This document shows, piece after piece, positions 44,541 through 57,197 of a stretch of 64,000 bases of DNA. Both the position numbers and the translations under genes were made by a program. Under the pieces are notes generated by a model. It did not search any database and was not told where the DNA came from. It saw only the letters and a list, made by a program, of their open reading frames with translations. How positions within the stretch are numbered: the stretch's first letter is position 1; each line of letters opens with the position of its first letter. The DNA comes from Cheilinus undulatus (Eukaryota > Chordata > Actinopteri > Labriformes > Labridae). The stretch lies in assembly GCF_018320785.1 (NCBI RefSeq), contig NC_054886.1, positions 10,911,207 to 10,975,206 of the forward strand, given 5' to 3'.

Positions 44541-44544
44541 ATTT

Positions 44545-46204
44545 TATTGCACATATTGAATAAAGAAAAATAAAGAAAATTGAACATTCAAATGAACATC
44601 AAATAGAACAAATTATTACAATACGATTGACAAAGTGCTTAAACAAGATCCACAACAATACCCTGACAGGAGAAAACGCAAAGCAGAAGTGAAATAGACT
44701 ATAATGTCAGAGAATAATTAAGAGTTTGTTGTGCTTAACTGGTCCAAAAAAAAAATATTTAGTTTGTTTCTTTAATTAATTTAAGTTGCTGCAGTTTCTG
44801 TTCAAAGTGATTCAGGAGGGATTGCTCCAAAGATCTGATCTCATGTTGGCAACTTTTCAAGATGGAAACCAAGGATTCTGCGCAATTTAGACAGACTGCA
44901 GGAGTTTTCTTGAAAGTTTTCATGAACTTCTAGTGTTTTCGCTGCTGGATTGAGTCAATATTGTTGATATTCTTTTCTTTGACAGGAATCATACAGAAGG
45001 TTAGATTTTTGATATCTGTTGATTTATAAATTGTTGGCTCCCTGCTGTACAGTTCCTGTTTCTCTGAAAACCACCAACAGAGAAAAAAAGGTGGATCAGT
45101 CCGCAACTGGAAATAGTCCCCAACAACTGCATTAAACTACCCTGTTTACCTGCTAAAAACGATGCCCAGCTGTGTTTGTGAATTATTTAGGAGTTCTTTA
45201 AAAATTAAACTCACAGTTCCTCTTATGATGTCTCACCATCAGTGGCTCTTCTACAGTCTCTTCATGGAAAGTTTCTATTAATTCTTCCTTTTTATTCTAA
45301 ATGAACAGAACAGAAACAGCATATGATGTGGTTTTACCTTCAACATCTGTGCAGATGAAGAAAACAGAGGAGGGGCGGATATATGAGACTGTTTCAGGGT
45401 TGTCAGGTTATCAGAATACTAAACTTCCGTATAACTCTTGATATTCTCTGTCCTATTTTACGATCTGAAGCTGTCTAAATAGGGAAAGAAAATCTCAGTA
45501 ACTGATTCTATTGAACTGTCATACTTCCAAGTCAAACAATGCAGTATTAATGTTTGAAAGTGAGGAGTTTGGAAAGTTGGACCACCTCTGTGATTAATCT
45601 GTTTACAAAGATATAATATAAACCTTAGACATGGTGTATTATGAATCATTCTTCATGTCATACTCGCTTACTTCCTGTTTTATGGTGTGAGATTATCTTT
45701 AGTAAGACAAATTAGCTGATGATGTGTTATCATTTGGCTCGCTGTTGTTGTTTTTATCATAGTAAAATCCTGACCTATGCCACTCTGACGCTGATTCAGT
45801 ATAAATCTCTGACGTTCTCCAGCAGTAACTCCACAGTATAGCAGCAGAGTTTGACTCCTAACCTGCAGAGCCTGTGGGCGGGTTAAGTGTCAGGACAGAA
45901 AACAGAGGAGAGTTTCATGTGGGAGTGGGCAGAAAAATGCTCTCTAACACTTCATTTATACTGAAACTGGAGGGCAGAGTCCTCGCTGTAACATCCAGAG
46001 AGATGAGGCTGTCAGAGGGCCTATACTTTTTATACTAGTGTTTAAAATAACACAATGAGTCCTCTCTAACATCCACATAAAGCAGATAAAACTGTCAGAA
46101 TGTTTAATACTGTAGTGAACCACATGTTTAAAAACTGAGCAGGAACCTGCACTTTGAATTCTGTAATATTCTTTGTAAGAGGGAGAATGACCTGATGATT
46201 TTTT
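44545..46204. other. Intergenic, nothing recognised
   Basis: No supported gene, RNA or named repeat in this stretch. Confidence 0.4.
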
Positions 46205-47375
46205 TTTTTTATCTTCTTGTTTTTGTTTGATCATAAAAGAAAGAACAAAGAATGGAACACTGGTGATGTAACATTCTTTTTCACACCTGTATGGGGAAAC
46301 AAGTAAAGAGAAAACAAAGCAAAAAAACAGAAAGAAAGAAAAATGTTTTGCTTTTCATCTTATTGTTTTTGTGCAGAGCAAAAAAAAAAAAAAAAAAAGA
46401 TCAAAGAATGGAACACTAATGATGTAACATTATTTGTCCCACCTTTGTGGGGATACAAACGAACAGGAAAAAGCAAAAAAAAAAAAAAGAGAAAGAAAGA
46501 ACAAAAATGGTTCGTTTTCATCTTATTGTTTTTGTTTTATCATAAAAGTAAAAACAAAGAATGGAACATTGGTGATGTAACATTATTTGCCCCACCTTTA
46601 TGGGGTTACAAATGAACAGGATAAAAAGCAAATAAAGAGATACAAAGAATGAAAAATTGTTTTTCATCTTATTGTTTTTGTGCTTAAAAAAAGAAGGATC
46701 AAAGAATGGAACACTGGTCATCTAACATTCCTTTTTTCATACCTTTATGGGGTCACAAATGAACTAGTAAAAAAGCAAAAAAAAAAAAAAGAGAAAGAAA
46801 GAACAAAAATGATTTTTTTTCCATCTTATTGTTTTTGTTTGATCATAAAAGGAAAAACAAAGAATGGAACACTGGTGATGAAACATTCTTTTCTCATAAC
46901 TTTATGGGATTACAAATACATGTAAATAAAAGCAAAAAGAGAAACAAAAACAAAAATGGGTTGTTTTTCATCTTATTGTTTGTTTTTTTTTTGCTGAACA
47001 AAAAAGGAAGATCAAAGAATGGAACACTGGTGATATAACATTCTTTTTTCATACCTTTATGGAGTTACAAATAAAAGGGGAAAAAAAGAGAAAAAAAGAG
47101 AAACCAAAAACAAAAAATGGGTTGTTTTTCATCTTATTGTTTTGTTGCAGAACAAAAAAGACAGATCAAAAAATGGAACACTGGTGATGTAACATTCTTT
47201 TTTCACACCTGTTTGGGGTTTTACATAAAGAAAAAACAAAGCAAAAAAAGAGAAACAAAAAATGAAAAATGGTTTGTTTTTCATCTTATTGTTGTGCTGA
47301 ACAAAAAAGATGGATCAAAGAATGGAACACCGTTGATGTAACATTCTTCTTGAAACCTTCATAAGGTCACACATG
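46205..47375. repeat. Tandem array, eight units of about 153 bp
   Basis: The anchor AATGGAACAC (with variants) recurs at 46251, 46407, 46560, 46705, 46863, 47018, 47172 and 47321. Spacings are 156, 153, 145, 158, 155, 154 and 149. Each unit has the order TTTTCATCTTATTGTTTTTG, a GATCAAAGAATGGAACACTG block, ATGTAACATTCTTTTTTCA, an ACCTTTATGGGGTTACAAAT block, then an A-rich AAAAAGAGAAAGAAAG part. Short open frames within are by-products of the repeat. Confidence 0.93.
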
Positions 47376-47379
47376 ATGG

Positions 47380-49010
47380 AAAGGGTATTATTCCTTTTTT
47401 AACATTCTTTTTTGATCACAAAAACAGAAGTTGAACATTCATTCATTCCTTTTTTGAAAACAAAAGACAGAAAAAAATATTTTTTCATCTTAATGTGTTT
47501 GATCTGCACATATATCTGGGCTTTTAATTATTAAAAAATAAAATCTAGTTTCTGCACATAACAGCCGACCGATGCTCCTTAACTGGCTGTATTTCCATCT
47601 CCTATAAATATTGTGCTCATATTTTGTCATATCAGCGTGCTCTAATACAGGATTACAGCAGCTTTCCTCTTAAATCCTTTAAGCGGCTAACAGACGGAGA
47701 AAGTGCTCCCTGGACGCTCAGAAACTGCAGCGTCAGAATCACTTACAGATATTATCCCTGAGTAGAAATCTAACTTTTAATAATAAAGCTGCAGCATTGA
47801 TTAACATTTGGCAGAGAGAGCGGCGTGCAGAGCCAGCTGTCAGAGCTGCATTAACCGTACCAACTTATGGTGGACGTAAATCAGACAGCAGAGAGGGAGG
47901 ACACGGTTTGTTTAAACCACCATAAACACTCGTACATCATCCGCCGCTGTCTTATCTCTGACCTCAGCCAACACGCAGCAGCACCCTCCAAATGCCGTTA
48001 TCTAACACGTACACTGCTGTGGGAGCGTTTGGGGGAAAGAACGGGATCTGTACGGCTTCTGGAAGGAGAGGAGGGCCGTCAGCATGGACAGAAAGATGAC
48101 ATCCAATACAACAGAAGGGATGCACCAATGGTGATGATGAAGATGCACTCAATTTTTTCTCCTCATTATCATGATAATTCAACTTCTGTGTTCAAGTATT
48201 ACACCAAACATCTATATATAAACTGATTCCTGTTATTCAACCTTCATTTTGATTTTTTAGTCCTTTTTTTTAGTCATTTTGGTTGGCTGGCCACTGAGAA
48301 TTTCAGTTAATTGCTTCACATAGACAGTCATATAGTCATCAGTCCATTATATATCAGTCCATAACAGGGTAACTTTGTGTGGGGTAAAAGGTGGACCAGT
48401 CCCTGTGGACATAGTCCTCCCCAGCTTTTAGTGGTTATAGCCAAATTATAGACTGTTCTTTTGATCTCGTCAAACTCAGACATGGTAAAGGCAAAGAATA
48501 AAAATTTTGCACACTTACCAGCCTTCGTTGTATTGAGATCCTGTTTGTGACGCCAATCTGATGAAGAAATATTTAATAACCACTCCAAGAACTGAGGTGA
48601 GAGAAAGACACGAGAGACAAGATGACTTAAGTTGAGCTGTTTACTTAGTCTCGGCCGAGGAGAAACAGTGACATCAACACAGTGAGAGGTTGAAGCCAGA
48701 TTTCTAACGAAGCCCAAAGTAGTTCATGCTTTTATTCCTCATGGTAAACCTTGATCCTGATCATAACTCAAGATATGATCCACAGCCTCTGCCATACTGG
48801 AGCCAGACAGTCTCCACCTAAAGGTAACCAACACACGAAACTGTGAGGAAACATTATAGGAACGAACAGCATTTTATCTACTCAAGGATGTGAGTTTAGA
48901 CTATCAACCAAGGAGAAGAGGAGAGACGCCAGAGTCTCCATTCCTTACTGTACAGTGTGACCTGGGACCTTGGATAAGCTTAACAGAACATTTATGAATC
49001 ATCAGAAATG
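47380..49010. other. Intergenic, unique sequence
   Basis: No coding exon supported. 47700-48110 is GC-richer with several CpGs and has no repeat character. It could hold a conserved noncoding element, but nothing in the sequence alone proves that. Confidence 0.35.
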
Positions 49011-49014
49011 GAAG

Positions 49015-49500
49015 GAATATTGGATTTTTCCTTATCAGCCACTCCGGGGAAAGTTTACCACTGTTCTCAGTTTTCCCCATCTGTGGATAATGGCTCTAAC
49101 TGTGATTGGCTGAAATCCCGAAGCCTTAGAAATGTCTTTGTAACCCTTTCCAGGCTGATAGATGTCAGTGGCTTTGTTTCTTATCTGTTCTTTAATTTCT
49201 TTAGATGGTGCCATGATGTGTTGCAGATATTTTAGCCTACTTCACTTTGTCAGACAGGATCTATTGAAGGGACTCATTCAGTCCACAGGTCTGGCAGTGA
49301 TCAGGCCTGGGTGTGGATAGTCAAACTGAACTGAGCTTTATAAAAATGTGGCAAAGCACAGTCAATTTGGGATTTAACAGGGGCGGGAAATGACTTTTTC
49401 ACATAGGGCCAGGGAGGTTCGGATGGCTTTTTTCCCTTAATAAATGAAATCATCATTTAAAAAATGACTTTTGTATTCACTCAGGTTTTCTCTGCCAAAT
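49015..49500. mobile_element. Tc1-type element fragment
   Basis: Left part is homologous to 41075-41290 (GATGGTGCCATGATGTGTTG). Right part matches the end fragment at 16575-16700 (TTTTTCACATAGGGCCAGG, GGATGGCTTTTTTCCCTT, ACTCAGGTTTTCTCTGCC). The copy shows that these two pieces belong to one family. Confidence 0.65.
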
Positions 49501-49504
49501 ATTA

Positions 49505-50450
49505 AAAATACTCCTCTAGGTGAAACAGCATTTCACAATAAAAGCCTCCAGAGAAGAGGTGGACATTTATTCAATCAGCTCTCTAATTCAGAGCTTCCCC
49601 AGTGGTGTGCTGTGCAAATTTGTACAACCATTACTACAACGATGCAGCAACGGAAGAAACGGGAACTAGGGGTGTGGGATAGGATGATTTTAGATTGTAT
49701 CATTAAGGCCTTAAAATAATTCTTATGGGCCTAATTTGAACTAATTTGAGATGTTCTGAAAAGTCAGGGATGGTAGGTTTAGGATGTGTTAGTAACGTTA
49801 CCATATCAGTGCTGGATTTCGATTCTCATCCTTGACTCACTTGGAAGTCGGGCTGATTTTCAGCCTGATTGGGCTTTTGTAGTGTAAAAGCTTAACCAGC
49901 TGCTTTCAACTGGTCCAATCACTTCTCTGCATTTTTGATATTTTAATCCCTGCCACTGTGCCTCCACCACAAGGTAAATAACTCAAATGAGAGTCACCCA
50001 GCGGAGGGAGAGAGAGAGGCGCAAGCTGCACATGGCAATCCAGGTAGAGGGGAGTGAAGACAGCAAAAACAAAGATTATATTACTGCCTGATAGTTTCAC
50101 AGCTGTAATGCTCTAACAATCTTAAACTGGGCACAAGGATGAAGGATGCTTGTACTGAAGTAGTGCTGTGAGTTTCACTGCTCTCTACCCTCTGTCACAG
50201 CCTCTACTCCCCATGCTGGTTTTATTCACCAGATCGCAAATATTAAGTCCCATTATTATTTCACTTAAGTGTTCACGGCAGTGTTACTGTCTCTTACAGA
50301 CAGATAGACAGCAGAGGAGAGAAAAGGGGATGTCTCCTGGTCCTTAAAAGTCCTGAACTGTGGCCTTTTTTTTCCGTCACCTTAGTAAATAAACACTGCA
50401 TGCTGTCTTATCGTAGATAACGTGGGCTGGACCAGGTGGGTTCTGTTATA
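49505..50450. other. Intergenic, nothing recognised
   Basis: Ordinary noncoding composition, no supported gene. Confidence 0.4.
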
Positions 50451-50453
50451 AGT

Positions 50454-50848
50454 AGGGCTGTCAAGATTAATAAAGTTAATCATGATCAATTAACGTCCAC
50501 AATTGGAGCACTAACATTTGTTTAATCACAATTAATTGATCCACCACTGCTTGATATCTTTCACTTACAGATTAGTGGACAAGACAGAAGTCATCCACAC
50601 CTTTTTGATGATCTCTTATTTCATTTTCAATCCATGGCTAGTTCCCTTTTACGTGGTTAAGTCCATGTTTACATCTACCTCTAAAAGTAGGTCTGTACCC
50701 AAACAGGAAGTCAATTACCCTTAATGACATGAAAACAGTTTAAAATGGATATTGCAGACTTTTAAAATGCAATAAAATGGTGCAATTAATTGTGATCAAC
50801 TACAGAAATTTGGAGATGAATTAGAAATTTTAATCTTTTGGCAGCCCT
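50454..50848. mobile_element. Small inverted-repeat element (395 bp)
   Basis: Starts AGGGCTGTCAAGATTAAT and ends ATTAATC-like ATTTTAATCTTTTGGCAGCC with CT. The inner halves TGATCAATTAAC and AATTAATTGTGATCAACT are complementary. AGGGCTGTCAA ends are characteristic of small non-autonomous DNA elements common in fish. TATAAGT occurs just left of the element and again 7 nt right of it, a possible target duplication if the right border extends slightly. Confidence 0.65.
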
Positions 50849-50849
50849 A

Positions 50850-52495
50850 GCCCAATATAAGTTATTGTTATAAACTAAGACAAAAGCAATTACATCAGAG
50901 AACATCTGTAGGCTAAATGATTCCATATAGTGATGGTGCCACTAGGTCCAAGCTAACCATCTCTGAACTCATCAGTATGTAATGACATCAAAATGAGGCT
51001 GGACTGATTAAAAATGCTTCATTGAGCTTGATATGTTCATTTTCACTTCATTCAGACCCCAAGGAGTATTTACAGTGGCCATCATAGTGCACATCATATA
51101 TCAAGCATCAAGCTCTGACTTTATAACCACAGGGAGCCCCAATAACTGCCATATGACAGCTATGGTAACTCTCAGGGGACATACTAGTTAAAAGGCAAAA
51201 TAAAAACATTAGCCCCAAGCTCCTTAGCACACACAGTTAACAACAAAAGTAGAGACCTGAGATATTCTCACATTAAGTTTAGTGGAGGGAGAAGACTTCA
51301 GTGAGCCGATGGCGCTCGTCAAGCTGGGGAAAAAAGCCGCCGTATAACGAACAAGAGCTATGAGAGTGGAACAGACGTATGAGGGAAGAGCAAAGGCAAT
51401 GGTTGAATAACATCTGGATTGTCTCCTTCATACTAGAGAGCTCTGTGTTGATGTTTGTCTGATAGCCCTCTGCTGCATTATCATCTTCATTTAGAGCAGG
51501 GATTTGAAGATCAGACGGGCAGAAAAGGATGAAAAATAACACAGCGGGCTCCTGCAGCCTGAGAATACTGTAGAACCCCTTCTTTTACCAGTAAGGAGCC
51601 TGCACCGATTAGATTAGTCTTCAGGTAACGTGCATGTTATTCTTTGCTGTTTTAAAAAAAATACTAATCAATTAGTCGGTGCATGGATGCAATTTTTCTT
51701 GAGTTGACTACAGACCTACTAGCAGCATGAATTCTCATCTACTGATCAAAATCAGCTGATAATGATGCTGATCAATGAGAACATCTCTAATGATCACACA
51801 GTCTAAAAATAAAACATTAGAATCAATCCAGCAGGGAACATTCAGGAATAAATAACATTTTAATAAATTAGACAGCAGTTAAACTCTCGATCCCGATGAA
51901 GATGAAGATTGTTACCTTTAATTGTAGTAAACCAAATCATCTACACCCTAGTCTCAGACTCTCACTGAGACTGAGGGTGAGAAGAGGAGACCAGAGTCCA
52001 CATAGAGGAGTCTCAGCATCGATTCACTACACCTGTCTCCTCCAGCTGCACCCAGAGAGCCAGACCTCCCCCCCAGGAGTCTGTGAGACTATAGGACCCC
52101 CTCTGTCACAGACCAGACCTGCAAACCACTAAACTAATAAACCAGTACTTTCATCCTACTGGTCATCAGTAAACCAGTAAACCAGTACTGTCACTGCACT
52201 GAGCATCAGTAAACTAGTGCTGTAATCCTACAGGGATCTCAGTGGTTCCTGAGCAGTTAAAACAGTATTCCTGTAAAACTAAATGGGTTCTCTGAGGTCT
52301 ACGGAAGCCGAACTGATTCAGTACTACCGTAGATTCAGGGCTGATGTCCATCCTGGTCCACTGAGCTGTGAAGGTCTGAAGACCAGACACTAAAGTCTAA
52401 ATAGGTTTAAAATTAGACCGGAGTCAGCAGAACTGAGTCTACTCGTCTTGGCTCTAAAGGTCCTGGTTCTACTGGTCCTGGATCTACTGGTCCCG
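50850..52495. other. Intergenic, nothing recognised
   Basis: No supported gene. 52140-52260 has a loose AAACCAGTACTGTCA-type duplication, and 52440-52500 a GGTCCTGGTTCTACT-type tandem. Confidence 0.4.
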
Positions 52496-52499
52496 GGCT

Positions 52500-52970
52500 G
52501 TTACCATGGATACGGTTAAAGGGCACCACATCTGTCACGAACCGGATCAAGCACAGCCAGATCAGGTCTACACCTGTCACGGTAATGAAGCCCACGCAGA
52601 ATCCCGTGATAAATTCGCCGGTTCTGGTCTATATCCCCGTGAATTCCGGGACAGACTGACTGTCGTGTTCCCGTTAACGGCCAGCTCCCGTGTTCCGGTT
52701 CTTACCTGTCGAGCTGCAGCTTCGTGTCTGAAACCGGAGGAGGACCGGAGGAGACAGAGGTCTGTCGGTGTGAGGAGGAGACCGAGTCCCGCAGCAGAGG
52801 AGCCTGAGGCCGGCTGTCAGCCACTAAATGTCGGTAAATCTCCTCCCAGCAGCCGCTTCAGCGGTTCACCGATCACCGAGCCCGACCGTAAAGCAGTGAC
52901 GGCAGGGGGAGACTGCTGCTAATAAATACTGCCTGTAAACATAGTGGAGACTGAAAGTCTCGCGAGAACA
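52500..52970 (-). promoter_or_regulatory. CpG-rich promoter-like block
   Basis: The only stretch in the right half of the window with dense CpG (several tens in about 450 bp), against a CpG-poor surround. It contains the palindrome TCTCGCGAGA at 52958-52967, a known core-promoter element of TATA-less genes. Downstream on the minus strand a splice donor follows a CpG-rich segment. Transcription leftwards is therefore favoured, but either direction is possible. Confidence 0.6.
52706..52950 (-). other. Candidate noncoding first exon
   Basis: The minus strand reads from the TCTCGCGAGA element to CTGCAGCTCGACAG, followed by the good donor GTAAGA at 52705. The only ATG inside opens a seven-codon frame, so the exon would be 5' UTR. 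ache, the next minus-strand gene to the left, lacks an identified first exon and has a strong acceptor at 31867; joining the two would imply a 21-kb intron. An unseen gene is the alternative. The start coordinate is approximate. Confidence 0.4.
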
Positions 52971-53029
52971 GGCACTGTATGTTCGATCTCATACAGTACG
53001 GAGACCCTGTGGTGTCAAATAAGCTGCAT

Positions 53030-54180
53030 GTCTGATTATGTTTGAAGATCTATAGTGGCCCTGAAGGAAAACTACAGAAAAAAATATCAATGCATTTGGA
53101 AAAACATTAATGGGCAGGAAAAACATTTCACCCTAGGATTAAATATTAAAACATAAACACATTTTACTTATCACAAACATGTTTAAAAAGACAAATGATC
53201 CAATCTATGCAAAAAATATTTGACAGAAAACACAATGTTTCTTAAAAGCCAAATAGAGAAATAGATAAATGTTGGTTATAATAACCCCCCCCCAAAAAAA
53301 ATTATAAAAAAAATTGTATAAATTAAAAACAAAATCATTGACCAAAAATCTTATAATAAAATGCAATGTTGTTAAACTACAAGCAAAACAGATTTTATAA
53401 AATGTTTGCACCGCAGGAAAGACAGATGCAACGAACTTTACACATAAATATTTGATAAGAAATGAAAAATGTTTTATGCAGTGCAGAAATATTCATGAAA
53501 TAAATTCACGTTATGCAAAAAATACTGAATGATATTTCACAGCTTTGCACTTACTGAATTCATTTTCAAAAAAACAAACAAGCGGAAAATGTTTTTCCTA
53601 CTGCAAAAAAGCCATATGTTTAGCATATTTGATAAAATGCCCCCTCCCAAAAAATACAGAATAGAAAGTTTAAATAAACGATATCACTAACTGCAAATTT
53701 ATTTTAAAAGGAAAAAAAATCTCTAAATGCAAATTATATTTCATTTTATTTTATTTTATTTTATTTATAAAAACACTTAATTGAACAATTATGCCCCTGC
53801 CAAGAAAAAAAAAAAATCACCAGATGCAATCATTTAATTTTTGATAAAAAAAAACACACTGAGCACAAAATGCCCAATGAAAACCACAAAAAAATACTGA
53901 ATAAAAAATGTGTTTCCTAAAATTAAAAAAACAAAAAATTAAAGATAATTTCAAAACAAAGCAAAAATATTTAAATAAAAAACAAACAAACAAACAAACA
54001 AATTTTATTATATACTAGAGCATTAAACTAGATGGAATAAATATCTGATGTTTGATAAATTGAACAAATCATATAAAAATCATCAAAAGAATTAAATGCA
54101 AAATGCATTTTTCAAAATAAGGTATAAACAACACTCCATATGACAAATATTTTTAAAATCAAAAAATCAGTCTGTAAAGG
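53030..54180. repeat. A-rich low-complexity region
   Basis: The plus strand is dominated by A, with loosely recurring AAAATATTTGATAAAATGC and AAATGCAAAT words, plus (TTTTA)n near 53740-53765 and (CAAA)n near 53985-54002. Confidence 0.7.
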
Positions 54181-54184
54181 AAAT

Positions 54185-57100
54185 AAGTAAGTCTTAAAAA
54201 TGGAGTGAAAACCAGGGGAGGTCGAGCTACTGCAGCAGTTTCCCCCTTCATCAGCCCAAACAAGATGAGATTATTTAATCCCAACAGGTTTGATAGACCA
54301 TTATTTTGCAATGTTCTGTTTTAATTGATCTTATTTGTTTATTACTAAGTTTGCCTTTTATACTGTTTTATACTTTGGTTGACCCTGGTTGTTTTGAATT
54401 TAATCCTAACTCAATAATATTTGATCAAAAATCAAATGGAGTATTGAGCCCAAGTATTGATTTCTGCACAGAGAAACTCTACCAAGAGACCATGATTGAG
54501 CAGTTTATGACTGCGACAAGTGGTTAAGGTGTGAAAATAAAACGCTCTTAATTCTTAATATACTTTTGTGTCCTGACAGTAGTGAATACTTAGGAAAAAA
54601 TAAAAAGAAAAAAAACCTCACAGATATACAGCAGCAGGTAGGAATTTTGAATTAAAAGAAATCTTCTGTCTCAGGTCAGGACAAGCCACTCACTTTTGGT
54701 CTGTTTCCTTAAAGTGATCCGATTTGGTTGATTTGGCTCACATTAAGCGCAGGCTCATTCGTGAATGGCTCATCATGAATCAATCTCTGTTGATAGTACA
54801 TCGCTGTTTACCTTAAACAGGTTTGAGAATAAATGAGGATTCAGCTAGCCTCTTAGCTCAGTACTTGGCTCCTCTAGACTCTGGTCTCCCTTCATCTGGA
54901 TAGACCACTCTAGGAGGTCTGCAAGGCTGAGTCATAAGAGATCTGGATCACCTCCTCTCCAGGTAAATCAGATAAATTGTGGTAAAAAAAAAAGATCACT
55001 GTTTTCTGAAGTGTAGTGATCGTATTTACTGTATGTTCTGATGATAACAGCAGCGTGCAGGCCGATTTAGAGCTGTAAAGTACTAACTTTCCTCTGCTAA
55101 TATTCATTCCTTATGGCTGTCAACCACTTCCTGATCCCAATGGACATTCAAGATCATGTGATTGCAAACAATGTATTCAGTACTGACCAGATAAATGAGA
55201 CCTGAGCTATTTTGTAACCTTTGTGTCTCTCCTAGACTTTTTGTCTTAAAATGCTTGTAAAACATCAACCCCATAAAGCACAGTCAAACTCTAAACACTT
55301 TTTATCAGGACAACCTGGGCTTTGTGACAAAGGGGTTTTTTTTTTTGGCACAAACTTCTTCTCCCATCTCTTTGGGACCAAAAAGTTAAAATATAATCCC
55401 TCTGCGATAAAAAGTCTTCAAAATATTCACATTTTTACAAAAAAGGCCTTGCACTTTTGGGGATTTGAGTCATTAATTAAAGCAGTTCCTGTCTGCAGAG
55501 ACAAAGACCATTTGCTGTTCGGCAAAGCATGGTGTGGTGATGGAACAGCCTGCCATTGGTTGTCACAGCCCAGTCACAATGCATTCAAACAGACACTATG
55601 GTGGTGGATTTACCCTGCTAGCTGCTGGAATGATTAAAAATGGATTATAAATGGACAAAAAGACATCCAATATCAGAGTTAATGGTGTGGATTTTATCTT
55701 TAAATACCCCAGAGTCGGCCAAGTTCTAAGCTCGCTGGGAAATGTTCTGTAAGAGCTATGAAGGCATGGATAGCGTCATTAGAGTGGCACAATGTACTGC
55801 TTTCACAGGAAAATACAATAAAAATACCCCATCCTCAGGGGGTTAACCCTGTGAATAATCAAGACAAGTTTAGAGTTTAGATTAGCAGTAGTTGTGCAGG
55901 TCAACTTTCACTGATTTCATTAGTAGCATTGTTTGGCAGTTGGGGGACAAACTTTGCTCAGGGCCTCATATAGGCTTGGGACGGCCCTGCTGAGGTTTTT
56001 TTTTTTTCAGGCAATGTTTTGTAGATTATAACATAAAATGAAAGAGGTATAAATCATAATCAGTTCATTTGTTGTCTTTTTAACAGCCTCTTTTAAACAT
56101 CAGAGGTGGCACATGCCGGCCTGCTCATGGTAAGTTCCAACCCTCCACCATAATGAATGTTTAATACAGTATAAGACAAACTTATAATGCTAATGAATCG
56201 ATGCACAAGCAGTGTCCGTCAACCTCCAGCAGGTGAAATGTGAGTTTAAAAGTCTGAATAAAAATGTGATTGGACGTCCTTGGTCTCTCACAGTCGGCCC
56301 CAGGGCCTATAAAGGGACAACTGCCGTCTTTTTTTGGCTCTGGAGACAACAACTGTTGTGGTGAGCCTCCCTCAGGATTAAACGAAGCCTGGCTCAGAAT
56401 AGAGGAGAGTTTCAGTGTGGAGCTGCAGCTGGAGTCAGATTACAGCCAACAACCAGAACGGAGGAAAACATTTACATAAAACTGTCAAAATGAGATGAAA
56501 AAGTGAGATTTATTTATAAAAAGGCAGATGGAAGAGAAACATGAGGAAAAGTCCTCAGACCAAATAAAAAAGATTCATTCAACCCCGTCAGTTTCACTGT
56601 ATATAATAACAGAAATATGTCTTAGCTGTGCATTCTGCAGACTCCACTTTTACATGCTTAGGGATGTTTTTGCTGAATGAATATCAATCACCTTTTCATG
56701 ACGTCAGTCAGTACTAATGCTGTGTTGATTACACAAACAAACATTTTGACAAGAAAAATTCATTGATTTGCTTTTCATGACAGCAGCATGAATGGCAAAC
56801 ATATTGAAAACTAAAATAATAATGGTTTTCTAGATTTATAACGCCCTGATGAATAAATACGAAAGGATTACAGCGAGTGTGAGTGGGGGTCATTTTCTCC
56901 CTATCTACTCCATCTAAAGGTCTGATTTCTAAATCATGTCACTAATCATTTTCATTTCCAAAACTTCTATAAAGTCTGTCAGTTTCCTTCAGTTTGCTCT
57001 TGTTTTGTGTTTCAATGTAGAAATGACCTGTCAGTTTCTTTCCTCTCCTGACCAGAGGGGGAGCCAGTGGGCCCATGATTGCCCCCCCAAATATCCTTAA

Positions 57101-57190
57101 AATGATAGGCTATTTGTCTTGTCGTTCAAACAGTAGATTCAATCACTAAGAATATCATACCTCTCATGTCTTTTATGCTTACACTAAAGT
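54185..57190. other. Intergenic, nothing recognised
   Basis: No supported coding exon. A 128-codon plus-strand frame at 55251-55637 shows no domain. Near 55955-55990 the phrase GGGCCTCATATAGGCTTGGG occurs, resembling the start of the 32.46-kb dispersed repeat only faintly. Confidence 0.4.
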
Positions 57191-57197
57191 TGAGCTA

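Noticed and set aside
46343..47341. Series of similar short open frames
   Set aside because: They are translations of the 153-bp tandem units, not a repeated protein domain.
47867..48226. 119-codon plus-strand open frame
   Set aside because: No homology recognised. The residue composition looks like translated noncoding DNA.
52506..52922. 138-codon plus-strand open frame in the CpG block
   Set aside because: High GC lowers stop frequency. No domain is recognisable, and the donor on the other strand fits better. A genuine short gene cannot be excluded without transcripts.
55251..55637. 128-codon plus-strand open frame
   Set aside because: Checked as a possible retroelement or exon, but no motif or splice context was found.
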